DNA of 64,000 nt from Yersinia similis (GTDB lineage: Bacteria; Pseudomonadota; Gammaproteobacteria; Enterobacterales; Enterobacteriaceae), in the NCBI RefSeq assembly GCF_001053095.1, contig NZ_CGBP01000016.1:39705-103704 (forward strand), in the 5' to 3' direction. The position numbers and the translations under genes are program-made. The notes beneath the pieces were generated by a model. It saw only the letters and a list, made by a program, of their open reading frames with translations. It was not told the origin of the DNA and searched no databases. This document shows positions 49,321-60,137 of the stretch, one piece after another; the stretch's first letter is position 1; every line of letters starts with the position of its first letter.

Positions 49321-52300
49321 AGTGGGTAAAGAGACTCAGTATTGCATTCTTGCTGATTATCCTGCTATTGGTCGGTGCTCTGGGTGGGTTACTCGGTACG
49401 ACCAGTGGGTTGCATTTTTTAATCAACAGCGCCGCCCGCTGGGTACCTGGGCTTGATATTGCCAATGTCAGTGGTGGCTGGCGTGGCCTCACCTTAACGG
49501 GCATTCAGTATCAAATGCCCGGCGTTACAGTCAAAGCTGGGCAATTTTATCTGTCATTGCAGCTCTCTTGTCTGAAGAATAGTGAGTTATGTGTTAACGC
49601 ACTGACAGCAGAAAATATTGATGTTGTAGTGGATACTAAAGCGATGCCGCCTGCGGCACCCACGCCAGCCAGTACTGAACCCATGGGGGAACTGAGTACC
49701 CCATATCCGATTTTCTTACGTTTGCTGTCACTGAATAATGTCAAAGTGACCATTGATGACACGGCTATTTCGCTGAATGAGTTTCGTACTGGTGCACATT
49801 GGAAGCAACGTTCACTGGCTTTGATGCCGACAAAAATCAACGGGTTATTGATCGCGTTACCCAAAACGGTGCCAACTGGGGTTCCCGATGCAATGCAGCC
49901 TGCGGTTGAAACTGCCATTGCTGCCAAAGAGGCGGTTGCGCAATTATCAGCGGCTCCTGAACCCCTCACTACGTCTGGACAATCAGCCGCTGATCCGGCC
50001 CAATCAGCTACTGCACCTGGGGAAGTGGCGACCCCACTGGGTGAAAGTTTAAAAGCGCTATTTGCCAAACCGTTGCTACCTGTGTTGCCGGACTTCCGCT
50101 TACCACTGGATTTGCAGATTGAAGATATCTCAGGGCAGCAGCTTAGGTTGACCGGGGATAACGAGGTGCTTATCAGCAGTTTGTTACTGCGCGCCAGTAC
50201 AAAAAATCAACGGATAACACTGGATACGCTAGAGATTAAATCGCCACAGGGCGGGCTGTCGGCGCAGGGCCAAGCGACACTGGCAGATAAGTGGCCGCTG
50301 GGTCTGGTGGTCAATAGTGCGTTGAACATGGACTCGCTGAAAGGCGAAAAAGTGAAATTGACTGTCGGTGGGGCGCTGCGTGAGGAACTCAAAGTCACGC
50401 TCAATCTGTCAGGGCCGGTCAGTGCGCAACTGGAGACCGAAACGTCACTGGCAGAGGCGGGCTTGCCGTTGTCGCTGACTCTGCAAAGCAAACAACTGCG
50501 CTGGCCGTTGACTGGCGAGCCTCAATATCAAATTAATAACCTCAGGATGCGCCTCAATGGGCAAGCGACGGATTATGCGCTCTCGATCCGTTCTGATATC
50601 AAAGGTACTGATCTACCGCCAGCGGTATTCACGCTGGATGGTAAAGGCAATGTTGAGCAATTTAATCTGACGCGTTTACGTCTGGCGGCACTGCAAGGTC
50701 ACACAGATCTGACTGGGGTGGTGGATTGGCATCAAGCGATCAGTTGGAATTCGGTACTCACCTTATCGGGCATCAATACGGCCAAACAGTGGCCTGAATG
50801 GCCAGCAAAATTGGATGGTAAGATTGTCACCAGAGGCAGTATTCATGGTGGTAGCTGGCAATTACAGGTGCCGGAACTGGTACTCGATGGCAATGTGAAA
50901 CAGAACCGCGTGACTGCACGTGGGTCTCTGACCGGTAATGCGGCGGGGCAGTGGCATATCCCTGGCATCGATCTGGCGTTGGGCCGTAATAAGCTTGATG
51001 TGAAAGGGGAGTTGAACGACAACTGGCTGTTGGATGCTAATGTCGATGCGCCACAACTTGATGGCGCGTTGCCAGGGTTGGGTGGCGTAGTGAAAGGATC
51101 GCTGAAATTACGCGGTAACCTGAAAACGCCGCAACTGCTGGCTGATCTCACGGCTAACCGCCTGCAATGGCAAGAATTGCACATCAATCGTATTAAAGTG
51201 GATGGCGATGTCCGCTCGACGGATCAAATTCAAGGCCAACTGGCAGTCAGAGTCGAACAGCTTCAGCAAGCGGACTTTGTGATCAGCTTGTTGACTTTGG
51301 ATGCCCGTGGCAGTGAAAAACAGCATCAGTTGCGTCTGAATATGCAAGGGGATCCTGTTTCCGGCCAATTGTCTCTGGAGGGCAGCTTCGACAAGCAACA
51401 ACAGCGTTGGCGCGGTACTCTCAATAACACTCGCTTTGATACCCCCGTGGGGGAATGGCGTTTAAGTCGTGCAATGACATTGGATTATCAGGACAACGCT
51501 CGGCGGGTCACCATCGGCCCCCATTGTTGGCTTAACCCAAATGCTGAACTTTGTGTACCCCGGCCAATTGAAGCAGGCCCCAGTGGGCAGGCAAGTGTGG
51601 TACTCAACCGCTTTGATTTAGCGATGATCAAACCGTTCCTCGGCCCGGATACCACCATGAACGGTGTGTTTACTGGCCGGGCAGATGTCAGTTGGAAAGA
51701 GGGCGGTAATTTACCTGATGTGCGGGTATCACTCAGTGGTAATGGGGTGAAAGTACAACAAATGGTGCAGGGCAGCCCACTGCCGATTGTCTTTGAAACC
51801 CTGAATCTGACTGGGGGGCTGGCGAGTGGGCAAGTGCGTGCCGACTGGTTGGTCAAGCTCGTCAATAACGGGCAGTTCTCTGGGCAGGTGCAAGTTGCAG
51901 ACCCAGAAGGGCGGCGCAACTTATCCGGCAATGTAGCAATAAGTAATCTCTCTCTGGCGATGATTAACCCGATTCTGAATGACGGTGAAAAAGCGGCTGG
52001 CATATTGAATGCGAATCTGCGTTTGGCAGGGAATGCAAAAAACCCGCTCGTCTATGGCCGTCTGGCGCTGGATAAGGTGGATATCGATGGCAGTTGGATG
52101 CCATTCGATATTACCGAAGGGCGTTTGGCGATGAATTTTGATGGCATGACATCAACGCTAGAGGGTTTGATACGGACTTCTCAAGGGCAATTGAATCTTT
52201 CCGGCGATGCAGACTGGCGTGATATTAGCGCCTGGCGCGCCAGAATTGCGGCCAAAGGCAACAAGTTACGGGTTACGATCCCACCTACGGTGCGAGTCGA

Positions 52301-53189
52301 TGTTTCACCGGATATTGTTTTCGAAGCAACGCCGCAGTTATTTACGCTCAACGGCTCGGTCGATATTCCTTGGGCGCGCATCACCGTGCAGGAAGTGCCC
52401 GAAACGGCCGTTGGCGTTTCCCCGAATGAGGTTATGCTCAATAATCAGTTGCAACCTATCGCACCACGGAGCGCCGGTATTCCGATCAGCAGTAATTTGG
52501 TTATTCGGATCGGTAACGATGTCCGTTTGAATGCATTTGGCCTGAAAGCCCGCTTGCAAGGCGATTTGAGAATGATGCAGGATCAGCGTGGGTTAGGGCT
52601 GAATGGGCAAATTAATATTCCGACCGGGAGTTTCCGCGCTTATGGTCAGGACCTCATCGTCAACAAAGGAGTATTGCTGTTCTCTGGCCCACCAGATCAG
52701 CCGCTACTTAATATTGAAGCGATCCGAAATCCTGATTCTACCGCTAATGGTGTTATTGCCGGAGTACGTGTTACGGGGATGGCAGATTCCCCGCGCATGG
52801 AGGTATTCTCTGATCCGGTGATGTCCCAGCAGGAGGCCTTGTCTTATCTGCTACGCGGCCAGGGGCTAGGAAATTCGGGGGCTGACAGCAGTATGATGAC
52901 CTCAATGTTGATCGGCATGGGGGTTGCACAAAGTGGTAAATTGGTGGGCAAAATCGGCGAGGCATTTGGTGTCAGTAATTTGGCATTAGATACTCAAGGG
53001 GTCGGTGATAGCTCACAAGTGGTCGTGAGTGGTTACGTCACCAAAGACCTGCAAATAAAATATGGTGTGGGTATATTTGACTCACTGGCTACGTTAACGT
53101 TACGTTATCGGTTGATGCCCAGGTTGTATCTGGAAGCGGTGTCTGGTATTGATCAGGCATTAGATTTGCTTTATCAGTTTGAGTTTTAA
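49317..53189 (+). CDS. tamB: Translocation and assembly module inner-membrane protein TamB
   Basis: 1290 residues. TamB spans the periplasm from an N-terminal signal-anchor (about 7-28, [21 protein letters not shown]) to TamA with a long beta-taco groove that carries phospholipid. The C-terminal TamB/DUF490 domain (about 930-1290) shows [25 protein letters not shown] and [24 protein letters not shown]-rich stretch near 105-245 is more variable than the rest and slightly longer than in E. coli (1259 residues). It shares ATGA with tamA, and ytfP follows 2 bp later. Confidence 0.96.
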   Translation: MKWVKRLSIAFLLIILLLVGALGGLLGTTSGLHFLINSAARWVPGLDIANVSGGWRGLTLTGIQYQMPGVTVKAGQFYLSLQLSCLKNSELCVNALTAENIDVVVDTKAMPPAAPTPASTEPMGELSTPYPIFLRLLSLNNVKVTIDDTAISLNEFRTGAHWKQRSLALMPTKINGLLIALPKTVPTGVPDAMQPAVETAIAAKEAVAQLSAAPEPLTTSGQSAADPAQSATAPGEVATPLGESLKALFAKPLLPVLPDFRLPLDLQIEDISGQQLRLTGDNEVLISSLLLRASTKNQRITLDTLEIKSPQGGLSAQGQATLADKWPLGLVVNSALNMDSLKGEKVKLTVGGALREELKVTLNLSGPVSAQLETETSLAEAGLPLSLTLQSKQLRWPLTGEPQYQINNLRMRLNGQATDYALSIRSDIKGTDLPPAVFTLDGKGNVEQFNLTRLRLAALQGHTDLTGVVDWHQAISWNSVLTLSGINTAKQWPEWPAKLDGKIVTRGSIHGGSWQLQVPELVLDGNVKQNRVTARGSLTGNAAGQWHIPGIDLALGRNKLDVKGELNDNWLLDANVDAPQLDGALPGLGGVVKGSLKLRGNLKTPQLLADLTANRLQWQELHINRIKVDGDVRSTDQIQGQLAVRVEQLQQADFVISLLTLDARGSEKQHQLRLNMQGDPVSGQLSLEGSFDKQQQRWRGTLNNTRFDTPVGEWRLSRAMTLDYQDNARRVTIGPHCWLNPNAELCVPRPIEAGPSGQASVVLNRFDLAMIKPFLGPDTTMNGVFTGRADVSWKEGGNLPDVRVSLSGNGVKVQQMVQGSPLPIVFETLNLTGGLASGQVRADWLVKLVNNGQFSGQVQVADPEGRRNLSGNVAISNLSLAMINPILNDGEKAAGILNANLRLAGNAKNPLVYGRLALDKVDIDGSWMPFDITEGRLAMNFDGMTSTLEGLIRTSQGQLNLSGDADWRDISAWRARIAAKGNKLRVTIPPTVRVDVSPDIVFEATPQLFTLNGSVDIPWARITVQEVPETAVGVSPNEVMLNNQLQPIAPRSAGIPISSNLVIRIGNDVRLNAFGLKARLQGDLRMMQDQRGLGLNGQINIPTGSFRAYGQDLIVNKGVLLFSGPPDQPLLNIEAIRNPDSTANGVIAGVRVTGMADSPRMEVFSDPVMSQQEALSYLLRGQGLGNSGADSSMMTSMLIGMGVAQSGKLVGKIGEAFGVSNLALDTQGVGDSSQVVVSGYVTKDLQIKYGVGIFDSLATLTLRYRLMPRLYLEAVSGIDQALDLLYQFEF

Positions 53190-53191
53190 CC

Positions 53192-53548
53192 ATGCGAATT
53201 ATTGTTTACGGCAGTTTACGGCGCAAACAAGGTAATAGTCATTGGATGACGGACGCTCAGTTACTGGGTGAACATGACCTTGAAGGCTATGAAATGTACA
53301 ATTTAGGCCATTATCCGGCGGTTATCCCCGGAGACGGCACTGTGCATTGTGAAGTTTATCGGATCAATTCTTCGATTATGAATGAGTTAGATGAACTTAA
53401 AAGCAATACGAAGGACTATCGACGTGAGTTGATCAAGACGCCGTATGGCAGTGCCTGGATATATCTGTATCGCTTGCCGACAGAGGGTTTATCGCGCATT
53501 TACAGCGGAGACTGGCTAAAGCGCCATGAAGAGATTGATAAGCCGTAA
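53192..53548 (+). CDS. ytfP: Gamma-glutamylcyclotransferase-like protein YtfP
   Basis: 118 residues with the GGCT fold: MRIIVYGSLRRKQGNSHWM gives the substrate-binding YGSL, and E in DELDELKSN-type sequence near 70 is the likely catalytic acid. Exact substrate is unknown. It lies 2 bp after tamB, so it is almost certainly in the tamAB operon. A short tandem repeat (GTAAGCAGTAACAAA twice) follows the stop. Confidence 0.9.
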   Translation: MRIIVYGSLRRKQGNSHWMTDAQLLGEHDLEGYEMYNLGHYPAVIPGDGTVHCEVYRINSSIMNELDELKSNTKDYRRELIKTPYGSAWIYLYRLPTEGLSRIYSGDWLKRHEEIDKP

Positions 53549-53581
53549 AAAGTAAGCAGTAACAAACAAGGTAAGCAGTAA

Positions 53582-53650
53582 CAAAAAAACACCGCACAAG
53601 GTAAACGGCCCTATTTTGGGGCCTGTTCACGATAGGCGGTGTTTTTTTAT
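53582..53650. terminator. Bidirectional terminator between ytfP and ppa
   Basis: AAAAAACACCGC and GCGGTGTTTTTTT are complementary ends of a long hairpin with an inner GGCCC/GGGCC stem. A-run and T-run on opposite sides make it work in both directions. Confidence 0.88.
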
Positions 53651-53665
53651 AGGCGATACGCAGAA

Positions 53666-54193
53666 CTATTTCTTAGCACGCTCGAAAGAAGAAAGGATTT
53701 CAGCTTTGGCTGCTGCGGCATCTTCCCAGCCGTCAACTTTCACCCACTTGCCTGTTTCCAGATCTTTGTAATGCTCAAAGAAGTGTTTGATCTGTGCTTT
53801 CAGCAATTCAGGCAGATCCTGCACATCTTTAACGTGATCGTATTCTTTGGTCAGCTTGCTGTGTGGGACTGCAACCAGTTTGGCATCTTCGCCTGCTTCG
53901 TCGGTCATTTTCAATACGCCAACCGGGCGGCAGCGAATGACTGAACCCGGCTGTAACGGATATGGTGTTGGTACCAGCACATCAACCGGATCGCCATCTA
54001 ATGACAAGGTGTTATTGATGTAACCGTAGTTGCATGGGTAGAACATGGCAGTGGACATAAAACGGTCTACAAACAGAGAGCCAGTTTCTTTGTCGATTTC
54101 ATATTTAATAGGATCGGCATTGGCAGGGATTTCGATCACAACATAGATATCTTCTGGCAGGTCTTTACCTGCGGGTACTTGGTTCAAGCTCAT
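53666..54193 (-). CDS. ppa: Inorganic pyrophosphatase
   Basis: 175 residues, the E. coli length plus start. It hydrolyses pyrophosphate, driving biosynthetic reactions. Active-site residues appear in [35 protein letters not shown] (the three metal aspartates) and KDVQDLPE. Single gene between ytfP and fbp. Confidence 0.97.
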   Translation of the reverse strand: MSLNQVPAGKDLPEDIYVVIEIPANADPIKYEIDKETGSLFVDRFMSTAMFYPCNYGYINNTLSLDGDPVDVLVPTPYPLQPGSVIRCRPVGVLKMTDEAGEDAKLVAVPHSKLTKEYDHVKDVQDLPELLKAQIKHFFEHYKDLETGKWVKVDGWEDAAAAKAEILSSFERAKK

Positions 54194-54327
54194 GTCGGTT
54201 TCCTTTTATCAAACCAGAAATGGAGTGCTGGCTATTATAGCCAAGTCTTTTATGAATTCCTGTCCTTTTCATCGTCAGATTACGTTGAGATAGCCTGAGG
54301 TAGGGCTATTTTATTCCGTTAGAAATA

Positions 54328-54358
54328 AAAAACAGCGGCTTAAAAGGCCGCTGTTATC
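54328..54358 (-). terminator. Terminator after fbp
   Basis: AACAGCGGC and GCCGCTGTT form a 9-bp stem; on the minus strand it is followed by TTTTTTATTTC. Confidence 0.88.
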
Positions 54359-54392
54359 TTATTTTTGAAGGGAGCGACTGCATTACTGCCAG

Positions 54393-55406
54393 TTACTTGG
54401 CTTCTTCATCTGGGAATTTAGCGATAAACCCTTCCGCATCTTCCACCATGGATTTTGTTCCCACGAAGAACGGTGCGCGTTGATGCAGTTTCTCTGGCAC
54501 GATGTCCAGGATACGGTTCACCCCATCGGTGGCTTTACCACCGGCTTGCTCTGCGAGGAAGGCCATTGGGTTGCACTCATACAACAAACGCAGTTTCCCT
54601 TGAGGATGGCTGGCGGTGCTTGGGTAAATATAAATACCGCCCTTCAACAGGTTACGATGAAAATCAGCAACTAATGAACCAATATAACGGGAGGTATATG
54701 GGCGCTTAGTAGCTTCATCTTGCTCCTGGCAATACTTGATGTATTTTTTTACACCCAGAGGGAATTTAATGTAATTCCCTTCGTTGATGGAATACATGCA
54801 ACCGGTTGCAGGATAGCGAACTTTTTCGTGGGATAAACAGAAAACCCCCAGAGAAGGATCGTAGGTAAAGGCATGGACACCGTAACCCGTGGTATAGACC
54901 AACATGGTTGAGGAACCGTAAACAACATAGCCTGCCGCGACTTGTTTGGTACCCGGTTGCAGGAAGTCTTCTTCAGTGATTGGTGTCCCAAATGGCGTAA
55001 TACGACGATAAATTGAGAAAATTGTGCCAACAGAAACATTCACATCAATATTTGAAGAACCATCCAGTGGATCCATCAAAACGACATACTTGGCATTTTC
55101 TGCTCTTCCGCCATCAAAAATGACAATATCATCTTCTTCTTCGGAGGCTATACCGGCAACTTCACCACGTGCTTTAAGGGCGGCCTTCAACTTTTCATTG
55201 GCGAACAGATCCAGTTTCATCTGGTCCTCGCCCTGAATATTGGAAACGCCGCTGGCACCTAAGATATCAACCAGACCTGCTTTGTTGATATCGCGGTGAA
55301 TGATCTTTGCGCCGAGTTTGATTGCTGAAAGTAATGCAGTTAATTCGCCAGTGGCGTGAGAGAAATCGAGCTGTTTCTCGACGATGAATTCGCCTAACGT
55401 TTTCAT
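54393..55406 (-). CDS. fbp: Class I fructose-1,6-bisphosphatase
   Basis: 337 residues. Fbp makes fructose 6-phosphate in gluconeogenesis. The metal-binding motif [20 protein letters not shown] (about 117-136) and [22 protein letters not shown] are conserved. [22 protein letters not shown] at 55406 is the standard start; the frame open to 55511 adds 35 hydrophobic residues that overlap the promoter region and are rejected. Divergent from mpl. Confidence 0.96.
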
Positions 55407-55576
55407 GACACAATCCCTGAATCTACGGTTAAATATCGATTTATTAATACACAACACAGCTAATGTCAGCAGTGTAGCCCAAAGGTAAGATTGATTCATA
55501 GGCAATTCCATTTCTTCTCTTTGATTCTGAGCGGTAGAATGGCTACAAATTTTAAGCTTATTAATACGGAAGATTT

Positions 55577-56962
55577 ATGCGCATTCACATCTTAGGTATC
55601 TGCGGCACTTTTATGGGGGGCTTGGCGATGATCGCTCGTTCACTCGGGCATGAAGTGACCGGAGCGGATGCTAACGTGTATCCACCAATGAGTACTTTGC
55701 TTGAAAATCAAGGGATTAACTTAACTCAGGGCTATGATCCGGCCCAACTTAATCCAATACCGGACCTGGTGATTATCGGTAATGCGATGACTCGCGGTAA
55801 TCCGTGTGTAGAAGCGGTATTGGAGCAAGGCATTCCATATGTTTCAGGCCCACAGTGGTTGCATGACCATGTGCTCCCCGAACGCTGGGTGTTGGCGGTC
55901 GCAGGGACTCATGGCAAGACGACAACAGCTGGAATGCTGTCTTGGATCCTCGAAGCCTGCGGTTATGAGCCAGGTTTCGTGATCGGTGGGGTACCGGGTA
56001 ATTTCGATGTCTCTGCCCGCTTAGGTAATAGCCCATTTTTTGTGATTGAAGCGGATGAATATGATTGTGCCTTCTTTGATAAGCGCTCTAAATTCGTTCA
56101 TTACAGCCCACGCACTCTGATCATGAATAATCTTGAGTTCGATCATGCTGATATTTTTGATGATATTAAGGCGATTCAAAAGCAATTCCATCATCTGGTC
56201 CGTTTGGTGCCAGGGAAGGGTAAGATTATTTTGCCGGATAATGATAATAATCTGAAGCAAGTGATGGCGATGGGCTGCTGGAGTGAGCAAGAGCTGGTGG
56301 GTGAAACCGGCAGTTGGCTTGCCCGTAAAGTGTCTACCGATGCCAGTGTTTATGAGGTTTTACTCGATAATAATGTGGTCGGCGAAGTGAACTGGTCATT
56401 GGTGGGTGAGCACAATATGCATAATGGCCTGATGGCGATTGCGGCCGCCCGCCATGTTGGCGTACTACCAGCCGATGCTTGCCGGGCATTAGGGGATTTT
56501 ATTAATGCCTCCCGCCGGTTGGAACTACGTGGAGAAGCGCACGGTGTCACTGTTTATGATGATTTTGCTCATCATCCTACTGCTATTCTTGCCACGCTGG
56601 CGGCTCTGCGCAGTAAAGTCGGTGGAACAGCACGGATTCTGGCCGTACTGGAGCCACGCTCTAATACGATGAAGCTGGGGCTATGCAAAAATGAGCTGGC
56701 ACCTTCATTAGGCCGCGCGGATGAAGTATTTCTGTTCCAGCCGCAGCACATTCCTTGGCAAGTGGTTGAAGTGGCTGAAGCATGTATCCAGCCAGCGTAT
56801 TGGAGTGCTGATATCGACCAGTTAGTCGATATGATTGTGAAGACAGCACAGTCTGGTGACCATATTCTGGTGATGAGCAACGGTGGGTTCGGCGGGATTC
56901 ACGATAAATTGCTTAGTGCATTGGGTAAAAAAGCAGAACAAGTAACGGCATTGTTGGATTAG
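55577..56962 (+). CDS. mpl: UDP-MurNAc:L-alanyl-gamma-D-glutamyl-meso-DAP ligase Mpl
   Basis: 461 residues. Mpl returns recycled murein tripeptide to UDP-MurNAc. It has the three-domain Mur-ligase layout: N-terminal MRIHILGICGTFMGGLAMIARSLGHEVTGAD, central ATP loop AGTHGKTTTAGML (about 111-123), and C-terminal YDDFAHHPTAILATLAALR and EPRSNTMKLG. Single gene with a hairpin after it. In E. coli it is also beside fbp. Confidence 0.96.
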   Translation: MRIHILGICGTFMGGLAMIARSLGHEVTGADANVYPPMSTLLENQGINLTQGYDPAQLNPIPDLVIIGNAMTRGNPCVEAVLEQGIPYVSGPQWLHDHVLPERWVLAVAGTHGKTTTAGMLSWILEACGYEPGFVIGGVPGNFDVSARLGNSPFFVIEADEYDCAFFDKRSKFVHYSPRTLIMNNLEFDHADIFDDIKAIQKQFHHLVRLVPGKGKIILPDNDNNLKQVMAMGCWSEQELVGETGSWLARKVSTDASVYEVLLDNNVVGEVNWSLVGEHNMHNGLMAIAAARHVGVLPADACRALGDFINASRRLELRGEAHGVTVYDDFAHHPTAILATLAALRSKVGGTARILAVLEPRSNTMKLGLCKNELAPSLGRADEVFLFQPQHIPWQVVEVAEACIQPAYWSADIDQLVDMIVKTAQSGDHILVMSNGGFGGIHDKLLSALGKKAEQVTALLD

Positions 56963-57036
56963 TCTGGATAAAAGATCCTCGGTACGTGGGGGGAGTGTGC
57001 TGGGAATGACAACGAAGGATACAAATCCTCATCTTG

Positions 57037-57062
57037 AAAATATGCCCCTGTAAATGGGGCAT
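57037..57062 (+). terminator. Hairpin after mpl
   Basis: ATGCCCC and GGGGCAT pair around TGTAAAT, 78 bp after the mpl stop, followed by TGGCTGTTG. The T-run is weak; this may be a terminator into which a YPAL-like element was inserted. Confidence 0.55.
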
Positions 57063-57188
57063 TGGCTGTTGATGATTCTAGCTCGGTGATCGAAGAGGTA
57101 CCGCACCTAGATATAAGGGCACTCCGGCGACTTATGTCGCTACGACCCCAACGGCACGTTTCCCCTTCAATTGACTTTGTCAGCAGTC
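57061..57188. repeat. Decayed YPAL-like element between mpl and argR
   Basis: GACTTTGTCAGCAGTCTG at the right end (57171-57188) is the YPAL terminus; the left part retains only scattered similarity and a GGCGACTTATGTCGC-type stem. As at the other YPAL copies it borders a terminator hairpin. Confidence 0.5.
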
Positions 57189-57216
57189 TGATGCGGCACA
57201 TAAGGCCGCATCTTTA
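57189..57216. terminator. Terminator next to argR
   Basis: ATGCGGC and GCCGCAT flank ACATAAG and are followed by CTTTATATT on the plus strand; it lies just beyond the argR stop between convergent mpl and argR. Confidence 0.65.
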
Positions 57217-57242
57217 TATTGCTCGGTGTTTAAGGAGGGGGG

Positions 57243-57716
<474 letters not shown>

Positions 57717-57750
57717 TTATGCCTTGAGCAGTAAAAAGGAATAAGATTAT

Positions 57751-57778
57751 TATGCATATAAATGAATTTTTATTCAAC
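57751..57778. promoter_or_regulatory. ARG box upstream of argR
   Basis: TGAATTTTTATTCA (57763-57776) is a perfect palindromic ArgR half of the consensus. An overlapping weaker match, ATGCATATAAATGAAT, lies just to the left. I could not place a second box at the usual 21-bp distance. The site supports autoregulation. Confidence 0.75.
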
Positions 57779-58083
57779 ATGGCAGTAAGGCATTGTCTGG
57801 AAAAGCACTGATACCAAGGCACAGTAAAATTTTAATATCACTTTTTTGTCACAATTATGCTAAATCACTTTTCATGCTTATTCTGCGATAGTAATGAGAA
57901 TGTTATTAAAATGATGTTGTTCTGATGTAACGGAAGGGTGTAATGTAACCACCGGTTAACTTGCCATAAATATATTTGTAAATATTAGAATAATGTGCGC
58001 TATCTCATTAATGAGTAAGCGATTTAATCTAAAATGTACGAATGTTATGCACCTTTTTGATGCGTGATATCTCACTCTAGCTG

Positions 58084-58117
58084 TTAATTTATTGTGTTTA
58101 AAATCACAATAAATTAA
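58084..58117. promoter_or_regulatory. CRP-type site within a 13-bp perfect inverted repeat upstream of mdh
   Basis: TGTGT-N6-TCACA at 58093-58108 (TGTGTTTAAAATCACA) differs from the CRP consensus at one base. It sits inside a longer perfect inverted repeat, TTAATTTATTGTG with CACAATAAATTAA. Its position, 60-90 bp before mdh, suits catabolite control of malate dehydrogenase. The rest of the 462-bp gap is AT-rich and I see no gene in it. Confidence 0.7.
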
Positions 58118-58175
58118 GGTGCATAACTAGATGAATTCACGGCAAATTTAAATTAAATATAATAAGGAGTATAGG

Positions 58176-59114
58176 ATGAAAGTTGCAGTTCTCGGCGCCG
58201 CTGGTGGGATTGGACAAGCCCTCGCTCTTCTACTCAAGACCCAGCTTCCTTCAGGTTCAGACCTCTCTTTATATGATATCGCGCCAGTAACGCCTGGTGT
58301 TGCTGTCGATCTGAGCCATATCCCTACAGCCGTTAATATTAAAGGCTTCAGCGGCGAAGATGCTACACCAGCCCTTCAAGGGGCAGATATTGTGCTGATT
58401 TCTGCTGGTGTCGCGCGTAAACCTGGTATGGATCGTTCAGATCTGTTCAACGTCAATGCGGGCATTGTTCGTAATCTGGTTGAGCAAATTGCGCGTACTT
58501 GCCCGAACGCATTGATTGGTATCATCACTAACCCAGTCAACACGACCGTCGCTATTGCTGCTGAAGTGCTAAAAAAAGCAGGCGTTTATGACAAGAATAA
58601 GCTGTTTGGTATTACCACTTTGGATGCCATTCGCTCAAATACCTTTGTTGCCGAATTAAAAGGTAAGCATCCACAGGATATCGAAGTGCCGGTTATTGGT
58701 GGCCACTCTGGTGTGACTATCTTGCCATTGCTATCACAGATCCCTGGCGTTAGCTTCACAGAACAAGAAGTTGCAGATTTGACCAAACGTATCCAGAACG
58801 CAGGTACCGAGGTTGTAGAAGCGAAAGCCGGTGGTGGGTCCGCGACTCTTTCTATGGGGCAAGCTGCGGCACGTTTTGGCCTTTCTCTAGTACGCGCTCT
58901 GCAAGGTGAAAGCAATGTTGTTGAATGCTCTTATGTTGAAGGCGATGGCAAATATGCCCGCTTCTTTGCTCAGCCTATTCTACTGGGTAAAAACGGTGTC
59001 GCTGAACGTAAAGATATCGGTAAGCTGAGTGCTTTTGAGCAACAAGCGCTGGAAAATATGCTTGATGTTTTACACAAAGATATCGAGTTAGGTGAGAAGT
59101 TCGTTAATCAATAA
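58176..59114 (+). CDS. mdh: Malate dehydrogenase
   Basis: 312 residues, the E. coli length. It interconverts malate and oxaloacetate with NAD. The nucleotide-binding loop is [12 protein letters not shown] type at 2-13; substrate arginines appear in [13 protein letters not shown]; catalytic D and H in ITLD-like [11 protein letters not shown] and [12 protein letters not shown]. Codon use looks highly optimised. A composite repeat region follows directly. Confidence 0.98.
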   Translation: MKVAVLGAAGGIGQALALLLKTQLPSGSDLSLYDIAPVTPGVAVDLSHIPTAVNIKGFSGEDATPALQGADIVLISAGVARKPGMDRSDLFNVNAGIVRNLVEQIARTCPNALIGIITNPVNTTVAIAAEVLKKAGVYDKNKLFGITTLDAIRSNTFVAELKGKHPQDIEVPVIGGHSGVTILPLLSQIPGVSFTEQEVADLTKRIQNAGTEVVEAKAGGGSATLSMGQAAARFGLSLVRALQGESNVVECSYVEGDGKYARFFAQPILLGKNGVAERKDIGKLSAFEQQALENMLDVLHKDIELGEKFVNQ

Positions 59115-59540
59115 TATTCTCTTCGGCCTTGACGTTGCAGGGGGTTAGCTGCGCGTGTTACTCGGCCCATCCATGGGCCTCGGTTCTGCGAGCAGTGTTC
59201 AAATCTGCTCCCGGGGCTAAGTGTCAATAACAGTTGTCACCCGAATCGCTTACTGTCGTTGACCTTAGATAAATAGGCTCATCGGGACGATGAGCCTGAG
59301 GTTATTGACAAAGTGCCCGCGACGGAGAGAACAGGCAGATCGTAAAGACGCCGGCTTCCCTGTATAAAAATAGTCTTCCCTGGGGGCTCGAGCCGCGCCC
59401 CCAGGCGCGGACTCTTTACTCTTCTGCCTATCCTCACCGTTCAAGATCGAGTCATCGGGGTTTGTCAGCAGTCTGAATGGTTGATAACCATTTTTCGTTT
59501 ACTGGCTTCCTACTTGCAACGCCAATGACTTTGGGTATAG
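59115..59540. repeat. Composite region: ERIC broken by further insertions
   Basis: ERIC ends bound the region: CTCTTCGGCCTTGACGTTGCAG at the left and CTTGCAACGCCAATGACTTTGGGTATA at the right. Core pieces (TCACCCGAATCGCTTACTG, GCTCATCGGGA) lie inside but are separated by an 80-bp segment with GCCCATCCATGGGC and GAGCAGTG...CTGCTC stems, a short GTCGTTGACCTTAGATAAATAG stretch, and a complete YPAL element. It reads as a 127-bp ERIC expanded threefold. Confidence 0.7.
59298..59475. mobile_element. YPAL-type element, inverted copy, inside an ERIC
   Basis: From GAGGTTATTGACAAAG to TTTGTCAGCAGTCTG, 178 bp. It is the reverse complement of the copy at 910-1089 with one substitution and a changed central loop (GCCCCCAGGCGC versus GCCATCCTTGGCGC). 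No clear target duplication is visible, unlike at efp. Confidence 0.8.
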
Positions 59541-59547
59541 AGACAAA

Positions 59548-59584
59548 CAGGGGCTAACTGAAAGAGTACGAACTGTAGCCCCTG
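59548..59584. terminator. Hairpin after the mdh repeat region
   Basis: CAGGGGCTA and TAGCCCCTG form a perfect 9-bp stem with a 19-nt loop. It could end mdh read-through or sfsB transcription from the other side; no strong T-run. Confidence 0.5.
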
Positions 59585-59678
59585 ATATTATAATGATACT
59601 ACCCGCAGTCGTGAGACTTATCGGCAGAGTAATAAGAAGATCACTCCCACCCTGTGAGCGGTAAGCTGATGGGGTTTT

Positions 59679-59954
59679 TTATGGCTGTGTTGGGGTTGGT
59701 CGTATCCTTACTTTGCGATCAAGGAGATTCCCTGTCTTGGGGTCAAAATAACGCGTTGGCCAGATCTCCGAAGGATGAATATCCAGACACTCTGCAATCA
59801 GCCACTCACCTTTCGGCCAGGGTCGAGTCAATGCATTGGCGAGCGTGGAGGAGCTTAATCCTGCCTTGCGGGAAAGGGCTGCCAGAGTGGTACCTTTCTT
59901 ACGTAGTGCAGCAATGATGTCGGCTGGATGCCAATCAGATTTCCTTAAAATCAT
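59679..59954 (-). CDS. sfsB: Ner-like DNA-binding protein SfsB (Nlp)
   Basis: 91 residues. It belongs to the family of phage Mu Ner, a small lambda-repressor-like helix-turn-helix protein. WHPADIIAALRKKGTTLAALSRKAGLSSSTLANALTRPWPKGEWLIAECL holds the HTH (about 20-60) and the conserved RPWPKGE. E. coli Nlp/SfsB affects maltose gene expression when overproduced. It is divergent from the Mu-type HTH gene; the 183-bp AT-rich gap between them should contain both promoters. Confidence 0.9.
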   Translation of the reverse strand: MILRKSDWHPADIIAALRKKGTTLAALSRKAGLSSSTLANALTRPWPKGEWLIAECLDIHPSEIWPTRYFDPKTGNLLDRKVRIRPTPTQP

Positions 59955-60137
59955 CTTTAATCCTTTTTTTTTCTAAGCTGCTGACGTGTTAGTGATATAA
60001 ATAACGGTACATCGTTAATTATACAGTGAACAAAAAACAATCATTTAGAAAGATAATATCATTTATTTTCCCAAAAAATTTAAATGTTTTCTAAAAATTT
60101 CTTTTTTGTGTCTCAACGCATAGTAGGAAGCAACGCC

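Noticed and set aside
49547..50068. 173-codon minus-strand frame within tamB
   Set aside because: Mirror frame of the A/P/T-rich part of tamB; low complexity and no independent signals.
59654..59917. 87-codon plus-strand frame opposite sfsB
   Set aside because: Antisense to sfsB, which has a clear family match; the plus-strand product is unrecognisable.
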